Below are positions 12,278 to 23,038 of a stretch of 23,485 nucleotides of DNA, one piece after another. Within the stretch, counting starts at the first letter, position 1; each line of letters opens with the position of its first letter. The position numbers and the translations under genes are program-made. The stretch covers positions 1,113 to 24,597 of the forward strand of contig NAOQ01000372.1 in assembly GCA_002751075.1 (NCBI GenBank). The letters run 5' to 3'. The notes under the pieces were generated by a model. The model had not been told where the DNA came from and ran no database searches. It was given only the letters and a program-made list of their open reading frames with translations. This DNA is from Ichthyophonus hoferi (lineage: Eukaryota; Opisthokonta; Ichthyosporea; Ichthyophonida; Ichthyophonidae).

Positions 12278-12656
12278 TGTTGGAGTATATTTACTCGAGA
12301 TTTAAAACCATAAAATAAAGTATGAAATATGATATTACTGGATCGCTCATCTCATACTGAAATTTCTAGCGAGTCCGGACTCACATTATGAAATGATAAT
12401 ACCGAATCATTTATCTTACTAATCAGCCGGATTCATATTGTGAAATGATCATACCGGGTCATTTAGATTACCAATGAGTTAGTATCGGTACATACTATCC
12501 CGGTGTCTATAGATATTGGGATAACGGGATATAAAGGAGAAAGGGACAAGAAATAAACTTTACGGTTTTATTTATTAACAGTCATTATTTATTTGGTTCA
12601 TTTGACCTACAAGTGGAACTAGTGACAATCAACTTTATCAGAAATATAAGTTGACA
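12278..12656 (+). repeat. 5' LTR of the copia element (about 379 bases)
   Basis: It begins TGTTGGAGTATA, close to the remembered start of Drosophila copia LTRs (TGTTGGAATATA), and ends TTGACA directly before the primer site, so it has TG...CA ends. It includes AATAAA near 12550-12560. It also has about three diverged tandem units beginning at 12321, 12387 and 12439, each with TATGAAAT-GAT and an ATACCG-type block. AAGTA (12273-12277) just before it may be one target-site duplicate, but its partner was not found. Confidence 0.65.
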
Positions 12657-12689
12657 GGGTTATGGGCCCAGCACACTTCCACTGCACCA
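12657..12689 (+). other. Primer-binding site complementary to half of initiator tRNA-Met
   Basis: GGTTATGGGCCCAGCAC and the bases that follow are complementary to the 5' half of eukaryotic initiator tRNA-Met, from the 3' side of the anticodon loop through the D arm. About 33 bases align, with three differences from the human tRNA. Drosophila copia is known to prime from a cleaved half of this tRNA, so the site fixes both the family and the LTR end. It is not an intact tRNA gene. Confidence 0.8.
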
Positions 12690-13092
12690 TTGTAGGGTTG
12701 AAGTGATATATATATTATTTTATATTATATTATTTTATTTTTATTTTTATTTTTATTTTTATTTACTTTTTTTTTTTGAGTTGAGTTCTCATTATGATAC
12801 TCTCTTCGTTGTTATTTATAATCACACCAATACGTCTCACCCTACCGCGTCCACCCCCGATATTTCCCTTCCAGTGTTTCTAAGCATTGATAATTTTTTA
12901 GCATCCTCTTGGTGTGTCCCCAGGTATATCCTCATAATTCCAGTTCTGGAATCAATAGAGGACACTTCGGTTTATCGCGTTTGAGAACGCTTCATTCTAG
13001 CATTTATTCGCGGGTCCGAACTCAAATATATCCTTAGGGATACTGATTAGGGGTCTCTGCCATTTCGGCATCACTCCCTACCACGACGGGAG

Positions 13093-13690
13093 GTGTTTGC
13101 CCGCCAACACATTGTGGTGTTCCTTTCAAAGTCCGTGTGTCTACAATGCCGCGTCAATGAAGATGTGAGTGCTGCAAATATTCTTCGCTTGATTCAGGCG
13201 AAGATGGCATCCAACCTACCTTTGCGTCGCCTCAAGATGTCCATGGACTTTGAGCGGATTCGTGCGTTTCAGTCATCGACTGAAACGGCATTTCAGTATG
13301 TTTCCCGAGTCCAGGAGGCTATTCAAGACATAACTGACAACTCATTTACTGTTGATGAGGTGTTGGAGTTTGGGCGGGGTTTTATGGCCCTCCAATCAGT
13401 TCCCCGTTACTCCTCGTATCTCATGGCTTATGAAAATGTTCACTCTGATCTGGGACTGAACACTGTTAAATGCTACCAGGAGATGGGATGAGCCGCGCTC
13501 GATGGGTCTTTATCCAGCCCACAACACAGAATCGATTCTGGTGGCCACATCTGGTCCACCTGCAGACCAGAGGAATAGGCCTCCTGGCCCATCCTCATGC
13601 TTCTTCTGTGACTCGCCATCCCACGTAATTCGCGATTGGTCAGCCTACATCAAGGAGTGTGCCCACCGCCGACTCAACGGATCGTCTGTC
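13093..13690 (+). pseudogene. gag-like remnant of the copia element
   Basis: A stretch rich in Glu, Arg and Ser, including SMDFERIRAFQSSTETAFQY, resembles the helical capsid region of copia Gag. It is followed by a zinc-knuckle-like stretch around CFFCDSPSH at about 13590-13630. It is a fossil and not a functional gene. The exact Gag start was not determined; the region 12690-13092 is leader-like DNA with a TTTTA repeat at about 12712-12772. Confidence 0.55.
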
Positions 13691-13759
13691 AATCCACTGT
13701 TCTGCCGATATCATCGGTGGGACACTGACCATGCCACTCCCCAGTGTGCTTCTTTTGGG

Positions 13760-14284
13760 GGGTGTCTATTGACCTTATGGGGCCCTTACCCGAATCTGCT
13801 GGTGGGGGGCTAGGTTTATTTGTGTCACTACGAATGAATTTTCCCGTTGGACTCGGGTGTTTCCCATTTCGTTGAAGAGCGATGCGTTCCTTTGTTTTAC
13901 TGATTTTCATGTGCGTGCCGCACGTTCCAGCGGGTGTCGTTAGTGGAGCTTTTCTCGGATAATGGCACCGAATTTGTTAATAATCGATTCACCGAATATT
14001 GTAGACTCCATGGTATCAAGAAAATTCGCACGGTCCCTAATTCTAGTGCCCAGAATGGGATCGTTGAGCGTCGTAATTTGACTATTGCGAACAGCATGCG
14101 GGCGGCTCTTATCCTTAGTCATGCTCCTATCTCCTTGTGGGCTGAGGCTTTTCTGGCTACCTGTTTTGTGTTCAATGGCACAGCTACGACGGCTTTTCAA
14201 GACAGTATTTCACCATACCAACAATGGACTAAAGGTAAGATTCCCCCTATTCACGATCTTAGAACGTGGGCTGTTTGGCGTTAG
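13760..14284 (+). pseudogene. Integrase remnant of the copia element
   Basis: Fragments of the retroviral integrase core are clear: a DLMGPLPE-like start, then LFSDNGTEFVNNRF with the second catalytic Asp, then QNGIVERRNLTIANSMRAAL with the catalytic Glu. LWAEAFLATCFVFN follows, as is usual in copia elements. The region is broken. Between it and reverse transcriptase (about 14285-15317) the sequence keeps the same GC-rich character without a convincing domain. Confidence 0.85.
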
Positions 14285-15317
14285 TCCAATCACCCGCGAC
14301 TAGCACGAGCAATGGAGGGTATTTTTATTGGCTACATTACCAATCGAGGTAATTCCTGATCAAATCGGGTGTACGAATGGTTGCCTGATCTGGAGGTAAG
14401 TCCCGCTTTTCATAGCTGAATTCAGGAATATCGTCCTGAGATGACAACGTAGATGGGAATGTAGTAAACACAATAGACCCAGATGCAAATAGTTCTTCTA
14501 AAGAGGCAAGCTGAGATGTGCGGACCTCCTGGGAACGAGATTGAGACGCCTCTGTGGTGGCGGTTAGATCTGCATAGATCCCACGATCAACCTCCGAGAA
14601 TAACGAGCGAATAAGTGGACTATCTTGAGCCATGGGGAATATGGATTCGACAAATATCACTGTTCTTGCCGTAATGATTTTGATATTGGCGGAAGGGAGA
14701 AGAATGCGATATTCGCGGCGAAGTGAAAAAGTCCTCTACTTCCAGGTGTGCCCCATTACCTATGGTTCCCATTCGATCTGATCATCCTCGGCGTCCCGCA
14801 CCTCCTATCTCTGTCGCCCCTGTACCATGTGCGGGCTTACAGATCCCGTTTTTCAGTATCCTATTGGTTCGCTTCAGGAGAATCTCCGCCTGTAGTACCT
14901 ACTCCTGTGGCGCTATCCACACTAGTCTCTTCTCCCTCTAGGGTCCTGGACCTCTGTCTTCTGGGTCCCAAGATGTTCCTTTTCAGGTGTCTCCATTTAG
15001 TGCTTCTCTTCTCCAACCGGAGTCTCCATGTTTGTTTCCTTTATGGAAGCTATTGTCATGTTCTTCGTCCAAGTTTGAGGGGTCTTCCATTTTTACGGAT
15101 ACTAAGCTTCTCCGCTCCTCCCCCTATCCCTGCTTTTTCCCCAAGGGACATGGATATGTGTATGAAGAAGTTTCCTAAATCTATCAATGGTGATGCGGAT
15201 GCATCCACGGATTCAGACGCCATGGATTGGCAAGCAAATAGGGCGGCTTGTTTTCAGCCTAATGGTCCCCACTCAGATGGGCGAATTGTTCCTCAGAATC
15301 TCTTATAGTCCGGGGGT

Positions 15318-15838
15318 GTGGTGGATGCAGTAGCACCCGATACTACAGATACTTCTACTCCGGTGAGTCACACCTGTCTCCAGGCGGCGGTAGATTGTGT
15401 ATCTGGTCCTGTTCTGAAGTTCATTGCTCAGGTCCTTCGCTCCCCTGACTGGCATAAATGGGGGGAGGCTTGTTATCATGAGATCAAGGCCCTTGCAGAC
15501 TGGGGTGTCCGGACGCTTGTTCCTCATCCCCCACGTGGCGTCAAAATCCTTTGTGTAAAATGGGTTCCTAGCATCAAAATCAAGCCTGGAGTTGAGGAGC
15601 TGACATACAAATGCCGTTTAGTGGTCTGCGCGAATGAAGAAGTATGGGATCTTTTCAAGCTTATATCAAGTCCAGTTACCTGTATGACCAGTGTGCGTAT
15701 AATTATGGGGGTGTCTGCAACTCTTGGGTTTTTTATTACTCGGGTGGATGCCACCCAAGCGTTTCTTAATGGGGACTTGCAGAATCCAGTGTACGTATAC
15801 CAACCTGATCATTTCAAGGATAGGATCTGTCAAGTATG
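15318..15838 (+). pseudogene. Reverse transcriptase remnant, 5' part
   Basis: It contains copia-type reverse transcriptase features: a WHKWGEACYHEIKALADWG block, a VKWVPSIKIKPG block and VDATQAFLNGDL, the conserved catalytic-Asp segment. The match stops at YVYQPDHFKD, where foreign sequence begins. Confidence 0.85.
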
Positions 15839-15839
15839 A

Positions 15840-16660
15840 TAGAGTTTTGTTAATGAGGGATAGGCCGCGACTTAAGAGATTAGAGGGTTGTTGTAAGAGG
15901 TTAATTAAGTGTAAATTGTGTTTGGTAATTAGTTACTAACCTCTTTACAATTGGTTAAGGTTAGACCTTTTTAATCGGCAATACATAACTGTTAAACAGT
16001 GATGTTTTAATTAATAGTCGAAATTAATAACGATTTCATTAGAGTATGAATAGAAGATAGTAGGGACTTTTCTCATTAATTTATTGTGGTTAGAATGGGG
16101 AAGTCTCCTATCTTATAAAAAGTTATTAATAATTAAGCATAGGACTATTTGGTTCAGGAGAGGCTAAAACAACACAAGTGTAGAAGGGAAAGTTCCCAGT
16201 CTTACAAAGGCACTATTGGGATGCTTCCTACATATTTGTGAAACTGTACTGGGTTGCAGTTTCAAGTACTTAAGGAGGCCTATGATATCAAAAAGGGACT
16301 GGTTCCTAGTGTGAACAATAAAGTGTTTGTAATTTTATTGAGTGTCCATCTTTTATTATTTTAGAATAAAGATTAGAGTGCTCTCCAGCTGGTCATTTGT
16401 TAATATATAAGTTCAGATTGAAATTGGGGGATGACCGGATGCCTAACCATCAAGGAGAGGGTCAAGATGCCATCAAGTTCAAGAGAGGAGGATTTTCCTC
16501 ATGTGATTCAGTCCAGGGAAATCCAGATTGTAGAGCGGGAGAGAAGACTACTATCTCGCCATCAGCTCAACCCTGCCAATAGCACGATCTCTCAAGTTGA
16601 GAGGTTGTCAACAAGGTCATCTACACAAATATCAGCCGCCAGTGGGCCCAGGCAATTTAC
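15840..16660. mobile_element. Segment inserted within the reverse transcriptase, class uncertain
   Basis: About 0.8 kb separates two neighbouring blocks of reverse transcriptase. Its left half is AT-rich, with AATAAA signals near 16316 and 16363, and resembles an LTR. Its right part (16397-16650) encodes a Glu/Arg/Ser-rich stretch that could be the start of another element's gag. Clean ends and target duplications were not established, so boundaries are approximate. Confidence 0.45.
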
Positions 16661-16669
16661 TTTCAACAG

Positions 16670-16878
16670 TATCCACCCCAACTATATTTGGGAGCTACGC
16701 AAGTCCTTATATGGTCTTCATGAGTGTCCATTAGAATGGTACAATACAGTATCACAGTTATTGAACTCTCTGGGTCTGTATTGCCTTCATTCTGATGCGT
16801 GTATCTTTATCCGTCGTACTCCCGGTCCAGCGTATTTGAGTAATAACGGTGAACTAGGCATTATAATAACTGTGCGAT
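16670..16878 (+). pseudogene. Reverse transcriptase remnant, 3' part
   Basis: Resumes with HPNYIWELRKSLYGLHECPL, the copia block that normally follows the YVYQP segment directly, then SLGLYCLHSDACIFIRR. The rest of reverse transcriptase and RNase H are not recognisable to the right. Confidence 0.8.
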
Positions 16879-17139
16879 GAGTACATATATATATAATGTG
16901 ACATTGTGCCAAACAGCATGAGGAATGACCGGGCCCTTTATTAGTTGTTTCCTTTATATTTTCACTTGGTCTCCTTTTATCCTGCTAATCCAATACTTAT
17001 GTTACTTTCTTAGAATGGCTCTTTAACTAGTTATCTCATTGCCGCAACTGCTCACATATTAATGCATTGACAAATCAAATCTATTAAGTTGAAAAAAGTA
17101 ATTACTGGAACGAAAAATAACACACAATCATAAAACATT

Positions 17140-17196
17140 TTAGAATTCTGGATCGTCAATATCACTGACCCATAAATTAATTATAGACTGAGCCAC
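17140..17196 (-). CDS. Candidate terminal exon ending in a short acidic tail, unidentified
   Basis: After a minus-strand acceptor (CTATTTATAGCTTTCAG) preceded by a pyrimidine-rich stretch and a possible branch site, the frame reads VAQSIINLWVSDIDDPEF and stops. The composition is protein-like. The same frame is open upstream to about 17295, but that part resembles an intron end (long T/C run). No polyadenylation hexamer was seen directly after it, and no upstream exon can be joined with confidence. Confidence 0.25.
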   Translation of the reverse strand: MAQSIINLWVSDIDDPEF

Positions 17197-17317
17197 CTGA
17201 AAGCTATAAATAGCTTCATTTGCGAAAATATTAAAATAAGGAAAGAAATAAGCAATTACTATTGGTTTAAGGGACGTCACGTAGTCTCCTTGCTAATCGT
17301 TGCTTATTTTCTTTTTA

Positions 17318-17581
17318 TTACAGTTGAATATTTATATACGAATTAATATATGTTTTTCCTTGGAGACAATATTGTCTGTGTATCGTATCGTTAGAATATC
17401 GTAGTAATCCAAACCCATCTGTTAGCATTAGCTTTGCCATTGAGCGAACAACAAAATTCTCTTTAGTGTGAGTTGATTTTTTTTCTATATATTTTTTTTC
17501 CTGTAGTGTTATAGTGTGCTGCAAATATGGGTTTTCTTTAGGGTTTGTTATCATTATTATTATTATTATTTTAGAGGGCAT
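17318..17581 (-). CDS. Weak candidate minus-strand coding stretch, unidentified
   Basis: An 87-codon frame ends at a stop that overlaps AATAAA (17314-17319 on the complement). The C-terminal half, with NFVVRSMAKLMLTDGFGLLR and a following NDTIHRQYC stretch, looks more like protein than the Lys/Ile-rich N-terminal half, which comes from an AAT repeat and A-rich DNA. It could be a terminal exon starting near 17464. No family was recognised, and it may be a chance frame in the upstream region of LSM14. Confidence 0.2.
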   Translation of the reverse strand: MPSKIIIIIMITNPKENPYLQHTITLQEKKYIEKKSTHTKENFVVRSMAKLMLTDGFGLLRYSNDTIHRQYCLQGKTYINSYINIQL

Positions 17582-17887
17582 CTTTCCAGCCGCTTGATTG
17601 TTTGCACGATGGGTCCAGCACTGTGCAATTTTTTACATTTATTATTACCTTTTGTTTTACCGAGTTTTATCATCTTTTAAGAACGAATTATAAAATATGG
17701 GTGAACACCCTAGGTAAAAGGAAGATTGGGGAGGTGTGACTGCAGCTGTGGTTAAAGAATGGGAAAATAGATAGCGGTAGAGGTTAATAATCAGCAGAAC
17801 TTGGCTTGAAAGACAAAGACTGGTTTGTTCATGTTTATTATTTACAGAGTTTGGAGGTGTCTAGTACACTGAAGTAGTAGGACAAAC

Positions 17888-20800
17888 ATGAGTGGGCCTT
17901 ACCTTGGAAGTAAAATCCAATTGATTGCCAAGAATGATATTCGTTATGAAGGAACTTTGTTCACTATTGACAGTGCTGCAGCCACAGTCACCCTAACACA
18001 AGGTAAGGAAGCAAGATGTAGTGCAGTTTAACAACACTATTTTTTTGTTTTGTTTATATATATATTTAACATTTGTATCATACTGTCATATAGCCTTGCT
18101 CTCGCTATAAGAAGCTTTTTCTTATTTTAATTTTATGACTATATAGATATTCTATACTTAAGCTTACACAGTACGTATACCCAAATGTCAAACGTGAACT
18201 ATCTTAGCACTTTCTTCTCGTGGACCTGTTGTTAGCAGTGACCAATATTTTAAGTATTTATGTAAAAAATATTAGCATCTATCTCAATATAAATAAAAAA
18301 ACCAAATTATACCCGTGTCCTTTATTGGAGTGCCCAACATATCAACAGTAATAGTTATTCCTATATGAATATCTGAAATCCTAATATTAATAAAAACATC
18401 AGTCCAGGCTTTTGGTACCGAGGATCGTGCAGGTGGTGAGAATAAAGTTCCTGCCTCCGATGAGATATGTGCGAGCCAAGTGTTTAAAGCTGCTGATATC
18501 AAGGATTTAATTGTCCTTGAGGCCCCTGGGGTAGAGGTGGCTAGACAGGCACCACCAACCGCCGTACAGGTAGAGATAAAAGGAGATTGTGTATGGGTTT
18601 GTGTGGGTCTATTAGGTTCTTAGATTCAGTGATGTATGTTTGTGGTAGGTTGAAAGCCTGCTTTTGTGTTGTTTGCGGGCTATATTTTAATAGTGCATGC
18701 TAGATCAACTATAACCCTCACCCTCATCTATCTCCTAGCATATAGCTAACCCTGCTTTATCCTCTACAGTCTAAACCACAAGAAGGAGCATATGCCTACC
18801 CTCCACCTGGTGGTCCTCCTATGCCCCCTGGTGCTCCCTTCTACCCTGGTTACGACCCCTATATGTACTACCACCAGTACTATGCTGCAGCCTATGGCGG
18901 CCAGCCTTATGGCATGCCCCCCTACAACCCCTATGCCCCCCTCCCTGTACCAGGTAGACAAGATGATCCCCAACAGCCACCCATGCCTGGCTATCCTCCC
19001 TTTATGCCCCCAGTACAGCCGCAGATGCCCGCCCCCATGCCCCCTCCTGCACCTGCACAGCCAAAGAACGAAGAGTCTGACGCGAATAAACTCTTATCAC
19101 AGGCTGTAGATATCTCTACCACCACTTCTAGAACCATGCCCCTCTCACAGCCACCAGCAGATGACATCACCTTGGGGACACAGGCCAATGCTCAGAATAT
19201 AGCTCAACCCCCTCACAGTGCAGTGCCAGCTCCTTTATATAGAGAGGATCAGAGTAGAGGCGAGATCAATACTGTAGGCCGTGGCGAGTTTATTGATGCC
19301 AGTGCTCCTCAGCGTAGGCGCGGTTCTCTGAATCAACCACAACGTGAACGTGTTTACCAGCAAGGTATGGTATTGTGTGGTGTGGTATAATATCTGTGAA
19401 TTATGTATTTTGTACTGTGTTGTTTCTCCTTAGCAATCTCCTTGGATTATGCTTATTTTTATTACTGGTCGAATATGGTGTATAATATGACAGTCTTCTC
19501 TTGATCCCCCTATTCTCATGTCCTTGCATTGTTACGGAAGGAGTCTGATGTATGATTTAATATCTGTGTGTTTTGCTTGTTCATATTATTACCGAACGAC
19601 GTTAACATGATCTAATATCTTTATGGACTGTGTACTGTATATATGTACTATGTGCTTATCTATATTCCTCCTACCATTAATATAATATCTATACATAGGG
19701 TTTATTTTATTACCCAGCAACATACCAATTATTACTCATATAATATAACATAGCCTCTATGTATGTATAATAGTAATGGAAGGATGTATTACCATCATAT
19801 ACATACATCATACACCAACAATATACGATATCTAGTGTTTTAAATAAAGTAATAGTTTTATATAGTGTATTAATAAGCTATAAACTATGACACATCCACA
19901 CCATTTCAAACGAGTTTCTATTCTCATCTCACAATAAAACATGATTAGGTATTGTGTTGCTGTTATATTATTATTCTAATCTTACTCCATTATATATCCA
20001 TATATATGCACACACATGTACATAACCACGCACACGCCCATGCTCTTCTCCCTCCTACCCTCGTTCTATCCCAACATTGCCCTCCTCCTTCCCAGTCATG
20101 CAGTGTTAACTACAATAACCTTTTTGTCTAACATACCATCTCTTCCTCCCTTCCCTATCTCATCTATAGGTCGTGGTGCCGGTAATGTCAATCAACCTAT
20201 GAGGGGTGGGTCCAGTGGTCGGGGTCGTGGTCGTGGAGGTCAACGTTTGGTGTTTGAGGGTGAATTTGATTTTACTAGTAACAATGAGAAGTTCCATAAA
20301 GAAGATATAGAGAAGGTGATTGTTCTCCATACTATATTTTATATATATACATACGTATACATACCTACATACATGCATACGTCCACTGCATATTAAAACG
20401 TACTTACTATATATGTTAATTATTAGCATCCCTTAATATACCGAGGCTATGACATGTGAATAGGAAAACAAAACTTCAACCCGGTAGAATACATTCATAT
20501 ATACATATATAGTGTAAAGCCATATCTACACAGAAAGGAATTATATGTACGATTAGTGATATGTCTTTTTGTATGAAAGATAAGCACGGTTTTTATTTAA
20601 CTGCCCAAGCTTTTAGTTGGTTTTTAAATGGAAGTATTAAATTTTTCTGGGTGTTTTGATTAGCTGTGGTTATTGACCGCTCTTATAGGTATACACATAG
20701 GTTTCTACACTGAGAACAAACAAAAAACATCATTGTATCTATCTATAGATCTTTCTCCCTCCGGTTCTTTTTTTTCCCGTTCTAACACTGTATCTCACGT

Positions 20801-22123
20801 ATATATATATACTAGGAGTTCCAGAAGTTAAAGCTCACAGACGACAGTGCCCACCCTGAGGGAGAAGGGGTTGTAGCCGAACATGATCCTAAGCCAACAG
20901 AACCACAGGAAAAGGTTGAAAATTCACATGTTATAGAAGCCACCAATAATAACCAGGAGGCTGGAGAAGAGGAAATCTATGATAGCAAGAAATCTTTCTT
21001 TGACAATATATCTAGCGATATTACTGACCGTTATAAACAACTGGATGAGGGCACCAGGTAAGGACTGAACTATGTATGTATGTGTGTATGTATAGATAGG
21101 TATGTTGATAAAGAGATAGATAGATAGATATTCTCTTTATGTTTTCTTTCTCGCTTAGATCATTCAAGGAGTTGTTAAAAATGAGATTGATAAGTAGTAT
21201 ATAGGTATAGGCATATAAGGGTATTTTTTTTTTTCTTAATCAACAGGGAGTATCTTGTAAAAAAACTTTTTTATTGTTGTACTATATTATGTTGTATTGA
21301 CCTCCTTCTAACCCATACCCTCCCTATTCTTTCTCCTAGACGTCCCCGACACAACGCAGCAGAGGAGAGAAGGCAAAACATAGATACCTTTGGTGTAGAT
21401 AGTGTTGGTTATGGGAGAGGACGTGGTAGGGGTGGATATAGAGGGGGCAGAGGCAGTAACAATTACTACCGTGGTGGTGGCCATCGGCATGGTGGTAGCC
21501 AAGACAACGAATGGCATGGCAACCGAAACTACTCCAATCAGGGTGATGGATATCTAGCCAATCAAAATAGGAGCTATGGATACAATGACAATCCGAATCG
21601 GAGTAGTGGGTATGGTAACAACCAGTATCGGGAAAATGATTGGCATAGCACCAACCGTAACCGTGGTAACAGCAACAGCCAAAGTAATGGCAACATTAAT
21701 AGAAACTGGCGTGCAGCTCCTGCTTCTGCACAGGTATAAACCTCTATCTATATCTCTTTTTCTTGATTGCTTTCTTTCCTTCTCTCCCTTTCTTTCTTTC
21801 TCTATGTGTGCGTACTGGCTTCTGTTGGATTTCTATTGGGTTAATATATACCATATATCTTGCTTTATCATCTCTTACAGTAACTTACTGAATCTTATTG
21901 CATATATGCTATCATACTATTATGCCATTACCATGCTACAATACACTGTTCTCTGCTCTTGCATGCATAACTTTATATTTTCCTTACCAAATTTAACACA
22001 ATCACATGCAAAGATAAGTTTTATACCTAATCGTTATACCTATTTACATGCACATCAATATAATTAGTCTAACCAATCAGCTGTTAATAACTTGACTTTT
22101 CATTACAGATCCCACCTCAATAA
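17888..22123 (+). CDS. LSM14: LSM14 (RAP55/Scd6) mRNA-binding P-body protein, complete, seven exons
   Basis: LSM14 proteins repress translation and help form P-bodies with DDX6 and 4E-T. Exons are 17888-18002, 18403-18569, 18770-19364, 20170-20315, 20816-21057, 21340-21733 and 22109-22123. Phases agree (1, 0, 1, 0, 2, 0) and give 557 residues, longer than human LSM14A (463). The N-terminal Lsm domain starts [20 protein letters not shown] and contains FGTEDR (42-47) and DIKDL (70-74). A Pro/Tyr/Met-rich linker covers about residues 97-165. A first RGG patch lies at 304-316. The DFDF region ([18 protein letters not shown]) is at 321-338, the FFD box ([12 protein letters not shown]) at 396-407 and the TFG box ([13 protein letters not shown]) at 428-440. 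A second Gly/Arg stretch is followed by a long Asn/Gly/Ser/Arg tail. The last exon encodes only IPPQ and the stop. ATG context CAAACATGA fits the known N-terminus exactly. Nothing looks broken. Confidence 0.96.
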
Positions 22124-22377
22124 ATGTCAAATTTCCTCCATCATCTCCAATACGACTATCGATTAGATATATAGGACCAATGACAATGACATCTGGGAGC
22201 TTGTGCAGTCGTATAGTAGAGGTAGATATATAGATACGATTCCACTCAGAATAATAATAATATTGTTAATGCAGGTATTTGATGGGTAGTGAGTTTTTCT
22301 GTATACTATTTAAATGGTCCAGTCGAACTTCGCATATTCACGTGGAGTTACACTTATAAGGTCTATCTATTAATTGC

Positions 22378-22383
22378 AATAAA
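22378..22383 (+). terminator. Polyadenylation signal of LSM14
   Basis: AATAAA, about 255 bases after the LSM14 stop codon, followed by T/G-containing sequence (TGGTGTGGTTGT) about 30 bases further on. This is a plausible 3' end. Confidence 0.55.
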
Positions 22384-22517
22384 ACATCTAGATTACATTT
22401 CCATATTGGTGTGGTTGTACGAAACTTTCTTTCTAGCTTATAGCTAATTTGTTTGTGCTTTCTCTTTTCTATAGAACTGTTTGCATGGATATCTTCATGT
22501 ACACCTATATCCTTATT

Positions 22518-22650
22518 GTATTCCTTTTATATCTCTTGATCCCACATAGAATTGCCTTATGTGGTGTACATATCAAGTCTAATTAAACAACTACATTGTT
22601 AACTGATTTAAAGTATATTGTTGTATAAAATCTTTTCGTTTACAACTAAT
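22518..22650 (+). repeat. Dispersed direct repeat, copy 1
   Basis: Shares with the copy at 23039-23185 the ordered blocks GTATTCCTTT, CTTGATCCCACATAGA, a TTATGTGG/TAATGGGG block, ATTAAA-AACTAC, AAAGTATATTG and TTT-C-TTTAC. Substitutions are scattered and there are small gaps. The family is unknown. Confidence 0.7.
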
Positions 22651-23038
22651 GTTTTAGTTATCTCTATTTTATCATGCAGTGTTTTCAGGAACACATCCGT
22701 TCATGCACACCTATATATTGATTGGATGCAAATATCATACTTGATCAACTATGACTTTGACTAATAAGTTATTCTCGCCATGATCATTCAAATCACAAGA
22801 GGTCGATTTCAGACCTAATGATTCTTGTAATTAATTAATACAAGAATCCGTCACTATGTATCAATAAGCTGATGGTAATTAATCAAATTAATCAGCAATC
22901 AGTCAGAGGAGTGCTCCTGGCCTAACCATTGCTCTTTCCTATTATTATTAATATTTTTCTTCTCAAACTTCATAGATGGGATTGAAATATAGTTGAGGCT
23001 TTGGTGATGCGATCCGCTTTTAAAACGGAATACAATTA

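Larger units (their letters stand above)
12278..16880 (+). mobile_element. Decayed Ty1/copia LTR retrotransposon with a nested insertion
   Basis: Order of parts fits the Pseudoviridae: 5' LTR, initiator-tRNA primer site, gag-like region, integrase, then reverse transcriptase. Integrase before reverse transcriptase is the copia order. The element is broken, with several coding interruptions (at least five by eye), plus one inserted segment inside reverse transcriptase. The RNase H region and a 3' LTR were not found, so the right end is approximate. The interior is clearly more GC-rich than the host DNA around it. Age cannot be estimated without a second LTR; the decay suggests it is not recent. 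Confidence 0.85.
16881..17887. other. Region upstream of LSM14
   Basis: AT-rich DNA between the retrotransposon and the LSM14 start. It should include the LSM14 promoter and 5' UTR. Two plus-strand acceptor-like sites, TTTTCTTTTTATTACAG ending at 17323 and TTTATTATTTACAG ending near 17846, could end a 5' UTR intron. A donor-like CTAG|GTAAAAG lies near 17711-17721. Two weak minus-strand coding candidates are listed separately. Confidence 0.5.

Noticed and set aside
12657-12689. Initiator tRNA-Met gene on the minus strand
   Set aside because: Only the 5' half matches, with no acceptor stem or T arm; position right after the LTR makes it the copia primer site.
14337-14660. 107-codon minus-strand frame inside the copia element
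   Set aside because: Antisense to the degraded stretch between integrase and reverse transcriptase; no recognisable domain and no splice or polyadenylation context.
16881-17887. 3' LTR of the copia element
   Set aside because: Looked for a second TGTTGGAGTATA start or an ending like that of the 5' LTR; none was seen, only isolated TTGACA matches.
18764-19188. Minus-strand frames opposite LSM14 exon 3
   Set aside because: Shadows of the Pro/Gly-rich codons of the real exon.
21308-22067. Alternative frames over LSM14 exon 6 and the next intron
   Set aside because: They overlap the in-phase LSM14 exon, whose RGG and TFG motifs are clear; the rest is intron.
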